Assembly: GCA_900546605.1 (NCBI GenBank)
Contig: URDV01000157.1
Coordinates: forward strand, 1-5,454
DNA from: an uncultured Prevotella sp.
GTDB lineage: Bacteria > Bacteroidota > Bacteroidia > Bacteroidales > Bacteroidaceae
Direction: 5' to 3'
DNA: 5,454 nucleotides
In this document: piece after piece, positions 5,432-5,454 of the stretch
Layout of the letters: each line of letters starts with the position of its first letter
Numbering within the stretch: the first letter of the stretch is position 1
Program-made: the position numbers and the translations under genes
Notes under the pieces: model-generated
What the model saw: only the letters and a program-made list of their open reading frames with translations
What the model was told of the DNA's origin: nothing
Database searches by the model: none

Positions 5432-5454
5432 CTTTTAACGACCATTTGTTTTGC

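Noticed and set aside
5432..5454. End of an upstream minus-strand gene
   Set aside because: Only 23 bases are visible beyond the terminator. One frame reaches a stop there, but this is too little to support a gene call.
1..5454. Novel defence, mobile or CRISPR system
   Set aside because: No repeats with spacers, transposase, integrase, toxin or nuclease genes are visible. All long ORFs are leucine biosynthesis enzymes; the unusual content is regulatory RNA.

Overview
The window is almost entirely one leucine biosynthesis operon, read on the minus strand (right to left) in the order leader peptide, leuA, leuC, leuD, leuB. It probably comes from the Bacteroidota, most likely a Prevotella-like member of the Bacteroidales. 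The evidence is a TAnnTTTG-type -7 promoter element in front of the operon, the absence of Shine-Dalgarno sequences before the starts (A/T-rich instead), and enzyme sequences that match the Bacteroidota versions as I remember them. No database search was possible.

Layout in transcription order. At 5402-5431 a hairpin with a T-run ends whatever lies upstream, outside the window. The leu promoter -7 box is at 5343-5350. It is followed by a long leader: a 24-codon ORF with seven Leu codons (5321-5247), a spacer of about 109 nt that can fold into hairpins, and a 15-bp-stem intrinsic terminator (5142-5094) just before leuA. Two leader segments compete with the terminator arms as in trp/leu-type transcription attenuation. 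leuA (5062-3569) is followed by 154 bp without a gene that holds one strong hairpin. leuC (3414-2038), leuD (2022-1423) and leuB (1454-393) then follow closely, with leuD and leuB overlapping by 32 bp. Downstream of leuB are 392 bp without a convincing gene: a 55-bp near-perfect palindrome (226-280) that may end the operon, a plus-strand -7-like box (119-126), and a GC-richer structured segment at the left edge (1-112).

The four enzymes make the complete route from 2-ketoisovalerate to 2-ketoisocaproate. LeuA condenses 2-ketoisovalerate with acetyl-CoA, LeuC and LeuD form the isomerase, and LeuB does the oxidative decarboxylation. The final transamination is not encoded here. Control appears to work at two levels visible in the sequence: leucine-codon attenuation of transcription, and the feedback regulatory domain of LeuA.

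The enzymes themselves are ordinary. The most interesting part is the leader, where a complete segment 1/2/3/4 attenuator can be read directly, with an unusually long gap between the antiterminator halves.
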